Positions 7,724-15,019 of a DNA stretch of 18,907 nt are shown piece after piece. Positions within the stretch are counted from its first letter, which is position 1. Every line of letters starts with the position of its first letter. Where the stretch lies: contig JAEZHK010000121.1 of the NCBI GenBank assembly GCA_023416655.1, forward strand, positions 1 to 18,907, written 5' to 3'. Below the pieces are notes generated by a model. The model did not search any database and was not told the origin of the DNA. It saw nothing but the letters and a program-made list of their open reading frames with translations. Source of the stretch: Bacillota bacterium. Its GTDB lineage: Bacteria > Bacillota > Clostridia > Christensenellales > Aristaeellaceae. The position numbers were made by a program, and so were the translations under genes.

Positions 7724-8347
7724 TTGGAGATTCTCATCGGCACGACCAATCCTTCAAAGGTCGCCCGCTTTCAAAGCCTGCTCGAAGGATACGACCTCCG
7801 ATTTCTGACGCTCCGGGATCTGGGCATCCGCACCGAACCGGAGGAAACCGGCGCGAGCCCCCTCGAAAACGCGGTCCTCAAAGCAAAATACTACGGGCGC
7901 TTCTTCGAGCGGGTCGTCTGCGACGATTCCGGCCTCTACATCGACGGCCTAACGACGGATGACGCGCGGCAGCCCGGGCTTAAGGCCCGAACGCCTTCCG
8001 GTGTGCGCTTAAGCGACGAGGAGATGATCGCTCACTATGCCGCCCTGATCGAATCCCTGGGTGGCATATGCCTCGCCTACTACTGGGACGGCGTCGCGAT
8101 ATTTAACCGGGGCGCGGTTCGCGGCTACATGGAAAGCGAGGCGGAAGCGAAGGAGAACGCCTTCCTCATGGTCAGCGACGTCCACCCTGCGCAGCGCGCG
8201 GGCTGGCCGCTGGACAGCCTGTCGATCAACCGGACCACAAACAAGTATTTCGTTGAAAATGGTGCGCAAACAGAAAACATCATGGTCGGCGAATACCGGA
8301 AGCGCCTCACCGGCTTCCTCGTCAGCGCTTTCGGGCTGGACGCGTAA
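7724..8347 (+). CDS. divergent HAM1/RdgB-like non-canonical purine NTP pyrophosphatase
   Basis: A 207-residue protein resembling the family that hydrolyses XTP, dITP and ITP to monophosphates and so cleans the nucleotide pool. The N-terminal half fits: GTTNPSKV (6-13) has the Thr-Asn-x-x-Lys triphosphate motif, EETGASPLENAVLKAK (40-55) gives the metal-binding Glu and the helix Asn and Lys, and CDDSGLYIDGL (66-76) gives the Asp pair. The C-terminal half does not fit: the usual Gly-Tyr-Asp-Pro-x-Phe loop and Ser-His-Arg base-recognition motif are not visible; instead there is RAGWPLDSLSINRTTNKYF. Substrate choice may therefore differ. The start is TTG 7724, with GGAGAG a few bases upstream; no in-frame ATG fits. 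The 73-base gap after the COG2509-type gene is A-rich, without a clear terminator or promoter. Confidence 0.75.
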   Translation: MEILIGTTNPSKVARFQSLLEGYDLRFLTLRDLGIRTEPEETGASPLENAVLKAKYYGRFFERVVCDDSGLYIDGLTTDDARQPGLKARTPSGVRLSDEEMIAHYAALIESLGGICLAYYWDGVAIFNRGAVRGYMESEAEAKENAFLMVSDVHPAQRAGWPLDSLSINRTTNKYFVENGAQTENIMVGEYRKRLTGFLVSAFGLDA

Positions 8348-8349
8348 AG

Positions 8350-8380
8350 AAGCCGAAGACCTCGCGCGAGGAGGGCTTTT
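8350..8380 (+). promoter_or_regulatory. hairpin that buries the ribosome-binding site of the TIM-barrel gene
   Basis: AAGCC (8350-8354) can pair with GGCTT (8374-8378), and inside it CCTC (8360-8363) pairs with GAGG (8368-8371) around GCGC. The ribosome-binding sequence GAGGAGGG (8368-8375) lies in the downstream arm, just before GTG 8381. The element ends in four T, so it also resembles a weak terminator. It begins only three bases after the previous stop codon, which fits coupling in which the upstream ribosome opens the stem. Confidence 0.4.
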
Positions 8381-9232
8381 GTGACCATCGGGATTTCGTC
8401 AATCAACGGTTTTCCGCTGCCGCTGGAGGAGCGATTCCGCCTTTTCCGGGAGGCCGGGTTCGGCTCGATTCTGCTCTGGTGGGGCGAGGACGAGGCGGTA
8501 AGTCGGGCGCAGCGGGTGAGGCTCGCGGAAAATCACGACCTTTTGATTGAGAACGTCCACGCCTCGACAGAACGTTTGAACGCGATCTGGATGGACGGCG
8601 GCGAGGGCGACCGGACAACCTCGCGGCTCCTGCAGGAAATCGAAGACTGCGGGCAGTACGGCGTCGGCAAGATGGTATTGCACCTGACCAACGGGAACTA
8701 TCCCCCGCCTGTCAGTAAAACCGGCACCGTTCGGCTTGAAGCCCTGATCAAACGGGCAGAAAGTCTCGGCGTCCGGTTGGCGTTTGAAAATCTCCGGCTG
8801 CCCGAGCATACGCGCTTCATACTGGACCAATATGAAAGTCCGTCTGTGGGGCTTTGTTACGATAGCGGGCACGAAAACCGCTGGACGCCGGAGGTGGACT
8901 GGCTGAACCTGTACGGGGGTCGCGTTGTTGCGATCCATCTCCACGACAACGCGGGCGACCGCGACGCCCACCGGATTCCGTTCAGCGGGTCCATCGATTG
9001 GAACCGAAAGGCCGCGGCCATCGCGAAATCCGCTTATCAGGGATCGCTCACCCTCGAAGCGGAATACGAAGCGGAATGCGTTTGCGAGCCACGCACCTTG
9101 GGGGAATTTCTTAATAACGCATTTGAAGCCGGGCGCTCGCTGGGCGAAAGGGTTGAAAGCTGCAGAGCGCTTTTCGGTCAGAACGTGCCGCCATCTTCAC
9201 GGGGCATCCTTCATCCTTTATCAGAACCATAG
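8381..9232 (+). CDS. sugar phosphate isomerase/epimerase-like TIM barrel
   Basis: A 283-residue protein of the xylose isomerase-like / AP endonuclease family 2 superfamily. It has the usual pattern of metal ligands at strand ends: His101 in LHLTNG, Glu136 in LAFENLR, Asp161 and His164 in CYDSGHEN, His186/His188 and Asp189 in AIHLHDN, and Glu226 or Glu228 in LTLEAE. Members isomerise or epimerise sugars, inositols or keto-acids, or cleave abasic DNA; the lack of a long DNA-binding insert and the short length favour a small-molecule isomerase. The substrate is not readable. The start is GTG 8381, six bases after GGAGG. The last 22 bases overlap the tail of the convergent DUF3795 gene, and the final residues look like poorly conserved tail. 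It is the last gene of the plus-strand group. Confidence 0.8.
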   Translation: MTIGISSINGFPLPLEERFRLFREAGFGSILLWWGEDEAVSRAQRVRLAENHDLLIENVHASTERLNAIWMDGGEGDRTTSRLLQEIEDCGQYGVGKMVLHLTNGNYPPPVSKTGTVRLEALIKRAESLGVRLAFENLRLPEHTRFILDQYESPSVGLCYDSGHENRWTPEVDWLNLYGGRVVAIHLHDNAGDRDAHRIPFSGSIDWNRKAAAIAKSAYQGSLTLEAEYEAECVCEPRTLGEFLNNAFEAGRSLGERVESCRALFGQNVPPSSRGILHPLSEP

Positions 9233-9615
9233 CGGCCGTTGGATTCGCCGCACGCAAGGCATTTGTCGCGGTGAACACTGAGCAGCGCGCCGCAGCCGGG
9301 ACAAGTCCAGTCTTTTTCCGCTTCCAAGAGAAACTTTTCAAGGCCCTGCGCCTCGATCCTGCGGAAATTCTCCATCAGGCTTTCGCCATACTTTGTCGTA
9401 TACCGCTTTTCGAGGCTCTTCAGCCGCCTGCACGGGTATTTGGCGCAGGCATTGCAGGGCTTGCCAGGACAGCCCTGTTTCTCAGGGCAAGCCAATATGG
9501 AGCAGGGCTTGAGCCCATCGCCCTTGCAACAGCCGGGGCATCTGTTTTTCTTTCTCTGAAAAGCGAAGCAGATGTCGCAGACCAAGCCGCAGGGCGCAAC
9601 GGTGGTGATGGCCAT
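9211..9615 (-). CDS. cysteine-rich DUF3795-like protein
   Basis: A 134-residue protein with 16 cysteines. The N-terminus APCGLVCDICFAF (7-19) is typical of DUF3795, followed by CPGCC (26-30), CSILAC (38-43), CPGKPCNAC (49-57) and Cys62. After a charged helical stretch (about 66-102), a C-terminal zinc ribbon is formed by CPGC (105-108) and CLAC (119-122). It probably binds zinc, or possibly iron-sulfur clusters; the function of the family is unknown. The frame opens 18 codons earlier, but ATG 9615 has GAGGTG six bases upstream and leads directly into the conserved motif. It is the last gene of the minus-strand group, 68 bases after the P-loop kinase, and overlaps the convergent TIM-barrel gene by 22 bases. 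Confidence 0.82.
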   Translation of the reverse strand: MAITTVAPCGLVCDICFAFQRKKNRCPGCCKGDGLKPCSILACPEKQGCPGKPCNACAKYPCRRLKSLEKRYTTKYGESLMENFRRIEAQGLEKFLLEAEKDWTCPGCGALLSVHRDKCLACGESNGRYGSDKG

Positions 9616-9683
9616 GCTTTCACCTCGTTTCCGGTCGTGGGCCAACTCCTGACAGGGTGATTCCCCCATTCGAGCCAGCTTGA

Positions 9684-10202
9684 TTATTCGCTGAAATGTT
9701 TCAAAATGGTGTCCGCCGTCTCCTCCGGGGTCTGGCTCGTGTTGTCCAGCCAGAATCCAATCCTCGGCGTCTCCCGGAGGAAGCCCTCATACAGGGCCTC
9801 CACGGTGAACCCGGCGTAGCCTACCTTGCCCCGCGAAGCCTCGCGGCGCTTGACCGTCTCCGCATCCGGGCAGAGCACGACGGTGCGCACCGGGCAGCCG
9901 TGGAGCAAGTCCAGCATGCGAGGCAATTCCGCGCCGTAATAATTGTCCTGCAGCACGACGGTGAAGCCATGCTCCCAGTAGGTTCTCGCCGCGTCCGCCG
10001 CGAGGTGGTAGCGGAGGCGAAGCTGCCGCACCGCTTTCTCCGGCGGATTTTCGCGCATCTCCTCGCGCCCGGACACGATCATCTTGCGGAATACGTCACC
10101 GCGGAGGTGCACACCCTTCTCCATTCGAGACGCGAGCAGCTGCGCGACCGTCGATTTTCCGCTCGCCATCACGCCGGTGATCAGGTATATCACGCCATCC
10201 AT
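9684..10202 (-). CDS. P-loop small-molecule kinase / phosphotransferase (AAA_33-like)
   Basis: A 172-residue single-domain nucleotide-binding protein. The Walker A loop GVMASGKST (10-18) is at the N-terminus, as in shikimate kinase and chloramphenicol phosphotransferase relatives. It is followed by HLRGDVFRKMIVSG, in which Asp and Arg would contact the substrate, FTVVLQDNYYG as a likely Walker B-type strand, and a lid-like region with Arg residues in VKRREASRGK. The ending ETPRIGFWLDNT is shared with a family of unassigned bacterial kinases as I remember them. A toxin-type (zeta) kinase is less likely because no antitoxin gene is near. The start is ATG 10202 with a modest GGGGAT site; it lies 61 bases after the methyltransferase gene on the same strand. 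Confidence 0.75.
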   Translation of the reverse strand: MDGVIYLITGVMASGKSTVAQLLASRMEKGVHLRGDVFRKMIVSGREEMRENPPEKAVRQLRLRYHLAADAARTYWEHGFTVVLQDNYYGAELPRMLDLLHGCPVRTVVLCPDAETVKRREASRGKVGYAGFTVEALYEGFLRETPRIGFWLDNTSQTPEETADTILKHFSE

Positions 10203-10263
10203 GGGAATCCCCGCCGCTTCCCTGCGCGGTCGGTCGAAACCGGGCCACGCCCTCCCGAAGCGT

Positions 10264-10875
10264 TCAATCTTTCAAGCATCCTCTCTCCGCCACCGCCTTG
10301 AACAGCGAATAGGGCACCGCGCCGCCGCTTAACTGCTTTTCGCCTTCGAAAACCGTCCCCACGCGGATGTCTCGGAAGCCGCGGTTCGTGAGGATGCTCT
10401 TGACTTCGTCCCGGCTAAAGCCGTTGTGGCCCTGAAAATCGGGGTCATCGGCGTGGAAGGAACCGTCTTCCACGTCCAGGTCGATCCAGATCAAGCGCCC
10501 GCCCGGCTTCAAAAGCCGCTTCAGCCCGGAGATTTCGGCCTCCACGTCCGGGATATGATGCATCACCATAGAGCTAAAGATCACATCGTAGGTGCGCGAA
10601 CGCATCTCTTCTGCGTTCAGAAACCGCACGTTGTCCGCCTCGAGGGCTGCCCGCTTTTCCTGAAATACCCGCCCCATTTCCGACGAAGCGTCGTACCCGT
10701 AGACCATCCCGGCGTACTCACGGAGTTCAAACGCAATTAGACCGGTTCCGCAGCCAAAATCGAGCACGCTGTCCGGCCTCTCTTTCCAGGAGTTGCGGAT
10801 CAGGGCGGCCAGGATCTTCGCCCGGACTTGCCGCATCGGTGTATCCCACCCCTGGGCCGCATCGTCAAAGTTCAT
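10264..10875 (-). CDS. class I SAM-dependent methyltransferase
   Basis: A 203-residue protein with a single Rossmann-type methyltransferase domain. Motif I is VLDFGCGTG (37-45), followed by the acidic end of strand two (YGYDAS), FLNAEEM before the third strand, YDVIFSSMVMHHIPD as motif IV, and LKPGGRLIWIDLD as motif VI. These are the features of the Methyltransf_11/25 group, which acts on small molecules, quinones, lipids or antibiotics; the acceptor cannot be read. The start is ATG 10875, with GGAGGATCAGC directly upstream. It lies 54 bases after the nitrilase gene and 61 before the kinase gene, all on the minus strand, so they are probably read from one transcript. Confidence 0.83.
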   Translation of the reverse strand: MNFDDAAQGWDTPMRQVRAKILAALIRNSWKERPDSVLDFGCGTGLIAFELREYAGMVYGYDASSEMGRVFQEKRAALEADNVRFLNAEEMRSRTYDVIFSSMVMHHIPDVEAEISGLKRLLKPGGRLIWIDLDVEDGSFHADDPDFQGHNGFSRDEVKSILTNRGFRDIRVGTVFEGEKQLSGGAVPYSLFKAVAERGCLKD

Positions 10876-10929
10876 GCTGATCCTCCGCTGAATTTGTTTG
10901 ATATCGCTTGCGTCGTACCGAGTGAGGGA

Positions 10930-11712
10930 TCATTCCATCCGCAGGAGCGCGTCCGCGACCGTCTTCCGGCCCCGCGCGCTGAAGGACAGCTCCTTTCCAT
11001 TCATCTCGTAGACCAGAAGCCCTTCCCGGTTGCGTGGAAGCTCACTGACCACATTTCCATCGTTGTCGAACGCCGCGGTCGGGGCCGTTTGGTATTGGGA
11101 ACAGTCGCCAACGGACAGGATGGGCATAACCGTTTCCGAAGCCCGCGTCCTCAGGTGCGCCTTGATCAGCTCGTACCGGTTCAGGTCATCGCCTTCCGAA
11201 ACGTCCGAGAACATGACGACCGCGAAGTCCACCTTCTCCCGGTACAATTCCCGGAAGAACTCCGGAAAGCGCACCTCGTAGCAGATGCGCGCGCCGAAGC
11301 GGAACCCGTCGATTTCCCAGACGCCCCCGCCCGTTCCCTGGGTGAAGTTGTCCATATCCCAACCCCAGAGCGCGCGCTTATTGTAAGTCTCTTCCCCCGC
11401 GCGGCCGCCGGGTTGAAACAGCACGGCACTGTTCAAGTAGCTGTCGCCATATTTGGTGACGCTGCCGACCAGAAGACACATGTCGTTTTCGTCGGAAAGC
11501 CTCTGAAGCTTCCGGAAACTCCCGTCCAGCGCCAAAAAGTCGACAGCCGCGGCACTTTTCACCTTTTCCGGCGGATATCCGGTCAGCGCGCACTCCGGAA
11601 AGACAAGCAGACGGACGGACTCCGCCTTCGCCCGTTCGACGGCTTCCCTGATTTTGCCCATGTTCTCCTCGATGCTGTCCGAGGCCGCAAACTGATACGC
11701 GCCGATTCTCAA
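10930..11712 (-). CDS. carbon-nitrogen hydrolase (nitrilase superfamily)
   Basis: A 260-residue cytosolic amidohydrolase with the complete triad: Glu40 in FPECALTGY, Lys112 in YNKRALWG, and the nucleophile Cys144 in ICYEVRFPE. The length fits stand-alone amidase or omega-amidase members. The typical substrates are amides or N-carbamoyl compounds; the exact one is unknown. It is separate from the glutaminase domain of NadE in this window, though of the same superfamily. I choose TTG 11712 as the start: GGAGGG lies seven bases upstream, and the peptide then begins with the conserved Ile-Gly-Ala-Tyr-Gln-Phe strand. An ATG 15 bases earlier overlaps this ribosome-binding site, and the open frame up to 11748 overlaps the pgmB stop. 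It follows pgmB by 32 bases. Confidence 0.85.
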   Translation of the reverse strand: MRIGAYQFAASDSIEENMGKIREAVERAKAESVRLLVFPECALTGYPPEKVKSAAAVDFLALDGSFRKLQRLSDENDMCLLVGSVTKYGDSYLNSAVLFQPGGRAGEETYNKRALWGWDMDNFTQGTGGGVWEIDGFRFGARICYEVRFPEFFRELYREKVDFAVVMFSDVSEGDDLNRYELIKAHLRTRASETVMPILSVGDCSQYQTAPTAAFDNDGNVVSELPRNREGLLVYEMNGKELSFSARGRKTVADALLRME

Positions 11713-11744
11713 CTGGATTCCCTCCATGCAATAATTGCTTGGCT

Positions 11745-12407
11745 TCAATCGTTCAGCACGGCCAGCAAGCCATGCAGATCGATCTTGCCGAGGCTTTCAT
11801 ACGCCGCGTCAAACCCGGTTAGCGCGCCGGGTGCCGAGATGCCCACGGCCAACATACCGCCCGCTTTCGCCGCGTCGATGCCCGCCTGCGCGTCCTCAAA
11901 CACCACGCATTCCGAAGGGGAGAGCTTCAGCATGGATGCCGCGGTCAAAAAGACCTCCGGGTCGGGCTTGGCGCGGCTAACCACCGTGCCGTCGGACACC
12001 GCGTCAAACAGCGGCCTGAGCGCGGTGCGCTCCAGCACCAGACTGCAATTCTTGCTGGCGGAGCCGATGGCGCACCGAAGCCCCGCCGCGCGGCATTCCT
12101 TCACAAACTTTAGCGCGCCGGGCAGCACATCCTCCGGCGTCATCTGCTCCACGTATTCGACATACCAGCCGTTCTTCCGGTCGGTCATCGCGGTAAAGTC
12201 TCCCTCGGAAAGCGCCGCGCCGGCCCACTGGCAGAGGAGCTTCATGCAGGCGATGCGGTTGACGCCCTTGAACTGCTCGTTGAGTTCCTCTGTCAGCTCG
12301 AAGCCGAACGACTCCCGCGCCAGCCGCTTCCAGGCCAGGTAGTGAAACTTAGCCGTGTCCACCAGCACGCCGTCCAGGTCGAAGATGAATCCCCTGATTT
12401 CGCTCAT
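11745..12407 (-). CDS. pgmB: beta-phosphoglucomutase
   Basis: It converts beta-glucose 1-phosphate to glucose 6-phosphate through beta-glucose 1,6-bisphosphate. The protein is 220 residues, typical for the family. It is a HAD phosphatase-fold enzyme with the nucleophile Asp10 and acid/base Asp12 in FDLDGVLVDT, a helical cap with the substrate motif GVNR, the Ser-Ala-Ser-Lys-Asn motif (SASKN), the Lys of SRAKPDPEVF, and the metal-binding FEDAQAGIDAAKAGG. The start is ATG 12407; GGAGAAAG lies just upstream, inside the end of the maltose phosphorylase gene. The two genes overlap by four bases (ATGA), so translation is coupled. The partner supplies exactly the beta anomer this enzyme needs, which makes the assignment strong. 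Confidence 0.95.
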   Translation of the reverse strand: MSEIRGFIFDLDGVLVDTAKFHYLAWKRLARESFGFELTEELNEQFKGVNRIACMKLLCQWAGAALSEGDFTAMTDRKNGWYVEYVEQMTPEDVLPGALKFVKECRAAGLRCAIGSASKNCSLVLERTALRPLFDAVSDGTVVSRAKPDPEVFLTAASMLKLSPSECVVFEDAQAGIDAAKAGGMLAVGISAPGALTGFDAAYESLGKIDLHGLLAVLND

Positions 12408-14674
12408 TTGGCTTTCTCCAGCCCGCGGGAGGCTTCGCCGTCCAGCAGAATCATTTCATCGTAGAGCTTGAGCGCCACCGGCTCGCCGGAGATGAGCGTA
12501 AGGCGAACGCTGTCCTTCGATACGCTGATCGCGATCACACGGCCCCGGTAGCGGAGCTTGAAGCCGTAGCCCGTCCACTCCGGCGGCAGCACGGGGCTGA
12601 AGGACAGCCCGTCCACCGTGCGCAGCCCCGCGAATCCCCTTGAAATCGCGAGATAGCTGCCCGCCATCGACGTGATGTGACAGCCGTCGTGGGTGTCATT
12701 GTTGAGATTGTCGAGGTCCAGCCGCGATGTCCGGTGGTACATCTCGACCGCCTTCTCGATATAGCCGAGCTCCGCCGCCAGGATCGCGTGTACGCAGGGC
12801 GACAGACTCGACTCGTGCACAGTCATCGGCTCATAGAAGTCGAAGTTGCGCTTCTTGGTCTCAAGGTCGTACAGGTGTCCCAGCGCGTACAGCCCCTGCA
12901 GCGTGTCCGCCTGCTTGATGAAGCAGGAGCGCAGGATTCGGTCCCAGGACCAGTGCTGGTTGATGGGCCGGTCCGCCGGGTCGATGGACGAGGCGGGCTT
13001 CAAATCCTTGTCCAGGAACGTGTCGTGGGCGACGAAGACGTTCAGTTCTTTGTCCTCCGGCAGGTACATGTTCGCTGCGATCTTCTCGAAGATCTTCAGT
13101 TCCGCCTGGGTCAGGCCCAGTTCCTTCCAGCGGGGCTTCGCGGTCTTGGCCGTCTCGATGGCGTAGCCGAGGCACCAGGCGGCCATGCGGTTGGTGTACC
13201 AATTGTTGTTCACGTTGTTTTCGTACTCGTTGGGGCCGGTGACGCCGTGGATCATGTACTTCCCGGCGCGCTTTGAATGGTGCACGCGGGACGCCCAGAA
13301 GCGCGCGATGGCCAGGATCACATCGAACCCGTAGTTTAGCACGTAATCCTTGTCGCCGGTGTAGGTTTCGTACTGGAAGATCGCGTGGGCGATGGCGGCG
13401 TTGCGGTGGATTTCCTCGAAGGTGATCTCCCACTCGTTGTGGCATTCGATGCCGTTGAAGGTCACCATGGGGTACAGCGCGCCCTGAAGGCCCTGTTCGC
13501 GGGCGTTGTGGAACGCGCCCTCGAGCTGCCTGTGGCGGTAGATCAGAAGGTTCTTCGCCACTTCCTCCGGCGCGATGGACAGGTACATCGGAAGGCAGTA
13601 AGCCTCGGTATCCCAATAGGTCGCGCCGCCGTACTTTTCGCCAGTGAAGCCCTTGGGGCCGATGTTGAGCCGCGCGTCCGAGCCGTCGTAGGTGCAGAAC
13701 AGCTGGAAGATGTTGAAGCGGATGCCCTGCTGCGCCGCGTCGTCGCCCGAGATTGTGACGTCCGCGCCGTCCCAGCGCGCGCGCCAGGCGGCGGCGTGCT
13801 CCTTGAACAAGACCGGGTAGCCCTTGGCCCGTGCTGCGGTCAGCGCGGCCATCGCCCGCTGTTTGAGCTCCGGCTCCGCGAAATCCCGGGTCGTCACGAC
13901 CGCCACCATCTTCTCAAGTTCCGCGCTGCGCCCGGGCAGCACGCGCTTGGTGAGCCGGGACCCCACGTAGCCGGGCCGGATTTCCCACTTGGTCATGATC
14001 GCGCCCAGGTACTGGGCGTGCATCGCGGCGCAGGCGGCGAACCTGGGAACGCCGAAGGGGTTTTCGCGGGTCTTCATGGCCACGAAGCCGCAATCCTCCG
14101 CCTGGCCCTGCGCCAGCGCGTCCCAGAACAGCTCCTCATAGTTGGCGTCCTCGTTTTTTACGTTGCCGTCGAGGCTGGGCGTCAAGACCACCTCGGCGGA
14201 GAAGGCGGGGGTTACCCGGTAGCGGATGGCGAGAATCCTGCGGTCGACGACCGACAAAAACCGCTCGCACTCCAGCCGCAGTTCACCCTTCGGGTGCTTC
14301 ACCACCACCTGGCGGCGCAGCGCGCCGGTCTCCATGTCCAGCTCGCGCTCAAAGTCCAGAACGGGCAGCTTGGCGAGGTCGATCTCCACGCCGTCCACCG
14401 TCACGTCGATTCCGATCATGTTGATGGCGTTGATGACCTTGCCGAAGTATTTCGGGTAGCCGTTCTTCCACCAGCCGACGCGCGTCTTGTCCGGGAACCA
14501 GACGCCGCCGAGGTATGTTCCCCGGTGGCTGTCGCCGGAATACTTCTCCTCGAAATTGCCGCGCATGCCCATCGCGCCGTTTCCGATGGAGGTCAGCGAT
14601 TCGGAAAGGCGCATCGATTCCGGGTGGAACCCTTTCTCGATCAGTTTCCAGGGATGAATTTCAAAAAGCGGCAT
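12404..14674 (-). CDS. mapA: maltose phosphorylase, glycoside hydrolase family 65
   Basis: It splits maltose with inorganic phosphate, with inversion, to glucose and beta-glucose 1-phosphate in the cytosol. The protein is 756 residues, usual for the family: an N-terminal beta-sandwich (to about 270), a linker, an (alpha/alpha)6 barrel, and a small C-terminal beta region. The general acid is Glu483 in GVTGPNEYENNVNNN. The loop at residues 412-420 (HNEWEITFE) matches the loop known to set maltose specificity in the Lactobacillus enzyme, as I recall it, and argues against kojibiose or trehalose phosphorylase. KQAD and HESSLSPCVH are the sugar- and phosphate-binding motifs. ATG 14674 has GAGGAGGG five bases upstream; the frame's earlier ATG at 14689 overlaps that site. 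It is the first gene of the minus-strand group, with a promoter at 14707-14735. Confidence 0.95.
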   Translation of the reverse strand: MPLFEIHPWKLIEKGFHPESMRLSESLTSIGNGAMGMRGNFEEKYSGDSHRGTYLGGVWFPDKTRVGWWKNGYPKYFGKVINAINMIGIDVTVDGVEIDLAKLPVLDFERELDMETGALRRQVVVKHPKGELRLECERFLSVVDRRILAIRYRVTPAFSAEVVLTPSLDGNVKNEDANYEELFWDALAQGQAEDCGFVAMKTRENPFGVPRFAACAAMHAQYLGAIMTKWEIRPGYVGSRLTKRVLPGRSAELEKMVAVVTTRDFAEPELKQRAMAALTAARAKGYPVLFKEHAAAWRARWDGADVTISGDDAAQQGIRFNIFQLFCTYDGSDARLNIGPKGFTGEKYGGATYWDTEAYCLPMYLSIAPEEVAKNLLIYRHRQLEGAFHNAREQGLQGALYPMVTFNGIECHNEWEITFEEIHRNAAIAHAIFQYETYTGDKDYVLNYGFDVILAIARFWASRVHHSKRAGKYMIHGVTGPNEYENNVNNNWYTNRMAAWCLGYAIETAKTAKPRWKELGLTQAELKIFEKIAANMYLPEDKELNVFVAHDTFLDKDLKPASSIDPADRPINQHWSWDRILRSCFIKQADTLQGLYALGHLYDLETKKRNFDFYEPMTVHESSLSPCVHAILAAELGYIEKAVEMYHRTSRLDLDNLNNDTHDGCHITSMAGSYLAISRGFAGLRTVDGLSFSPVLPPEWTGYGFKLRYRGRVIAISVSKDSVRLTLISGEPVALKLYDEMILLDGEASRGLEKAK

Positions 14675-14706
14675 GTGCGCCCTCCTCATTTCCAGCTTTT
14701 AACGGC

Positions 14707-14735
14707 ATTTTATCATGTTCAAGCGATTTCTTCAA
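14707..14735 (-). promoter_or_regulatory. promoter for the maltose phosphorylase operon
   Basis: The minus strand reads TTGAAG (14730-14735), a 17-base spacer, then TAAAAT (14707-14712), 32 bases before the mapA start. No catabolite-response element or LacI-type operator was clear. The plus-strand promoter of the yqeC group lies about 80 bases away, so the region is divergent. Confidence 0.62.
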
Positions 14736-14811
14736 CCACGCGGATCGCCCCTCATCCAACCGCCTGTCTTTTTCCGGCTTCTCGGGCCACCGCGTCGTCC
14801 AAACGCGTCCC

Positions 14812-14840
14812 TTGCGCGATCGTTCACCTCATGATAGAAT
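14812..14840 (+). promoter_or_regulatory. promoter for the small ORF-yqeC-yqeB group
   Basis: TTGCGC (14812-14817), a 17-base spacer, then TAGAAT (14835-14840). Transcription would start near 14847, about 35 bases before the proposed TTG start of the small ORF. A TATAAT also occurs on the minus strand at 14857-14862 but has no good -35 partner. Confidence 0.5.
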
Positions 14841-14881
14841 AACGTAGCCTTCCTTCATTATAGCACATGGGAGTGTGGAAG

Positions 14882-15019
14882 TTGAACAAGAACCTGCCGA
14901 ACCCCGTGACGATTGCGGCGCTCGGTATGTCGGCGATGGAGAAGAATGGAAATATGTGCGTTGATCTGGCGATTTCCGTACACATAGAGCGTGAGTATGG
15001 GCGGGTGGCCGCGTCATGA
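14882..15019 (+). CDS. small ORF of unknown function coupled to yqeC
   Basis: A 45-residue open frame that I do not recognise. It starts at TTG 14882, eight bases after GGAG within ATGGGAGTG, and ends in ATGA so that its stop overlaps the yqeC start. In-frame ATG 14867 and GTG 14873 are alternative starts but would consume the ribosome-binding sequence. The peptide begins MNKNLPNPVTIAALG, contains one Cys at residue 26 in NMCVDLAI and ends EREYGRVAAS. There is no signal peptide or membrane segment. It may be a real small protein, a leader peptide for coupling, or an N-terminal piece of a decayed gene. The position directly behind a promoter and the four-base coupling favour translation; the function is unknown. 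Confidence 0.5.
   Translation: MNKNLPNPVTIAALGMSAMEKNGNMCVDLAISVHIEREYGRVAAS

Noticed and set aside
168..9232. Possibility of a defence or toxin-antitoxin island based on the helicase and P-loop kinase
   Set aside because: The helicase has the architecture of HelD, the kinase has no antitoxin partner, and the neighbours are metabolic enzymes without mobility genes.
10828..12342. Plus-strand open frame of 504 codons
   Set aside because: It runs antisense through the methyltransferase, nitrilase and pgmB genes and shows no domain motifs.
13385..14842. Plus-strand open frame of 485 codons
   Set aside because: Antisense shadow of maltose phosphorylase; the minus-strand gene has all the expected catalytic motifs.
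14857..14862. Perfect TATAAT on the minus strand near the mapA upstream region
   Set aside because: No acceptable -35 element at 16-18 bases, and a better placed promoter for mapA exists at 14707-14735.
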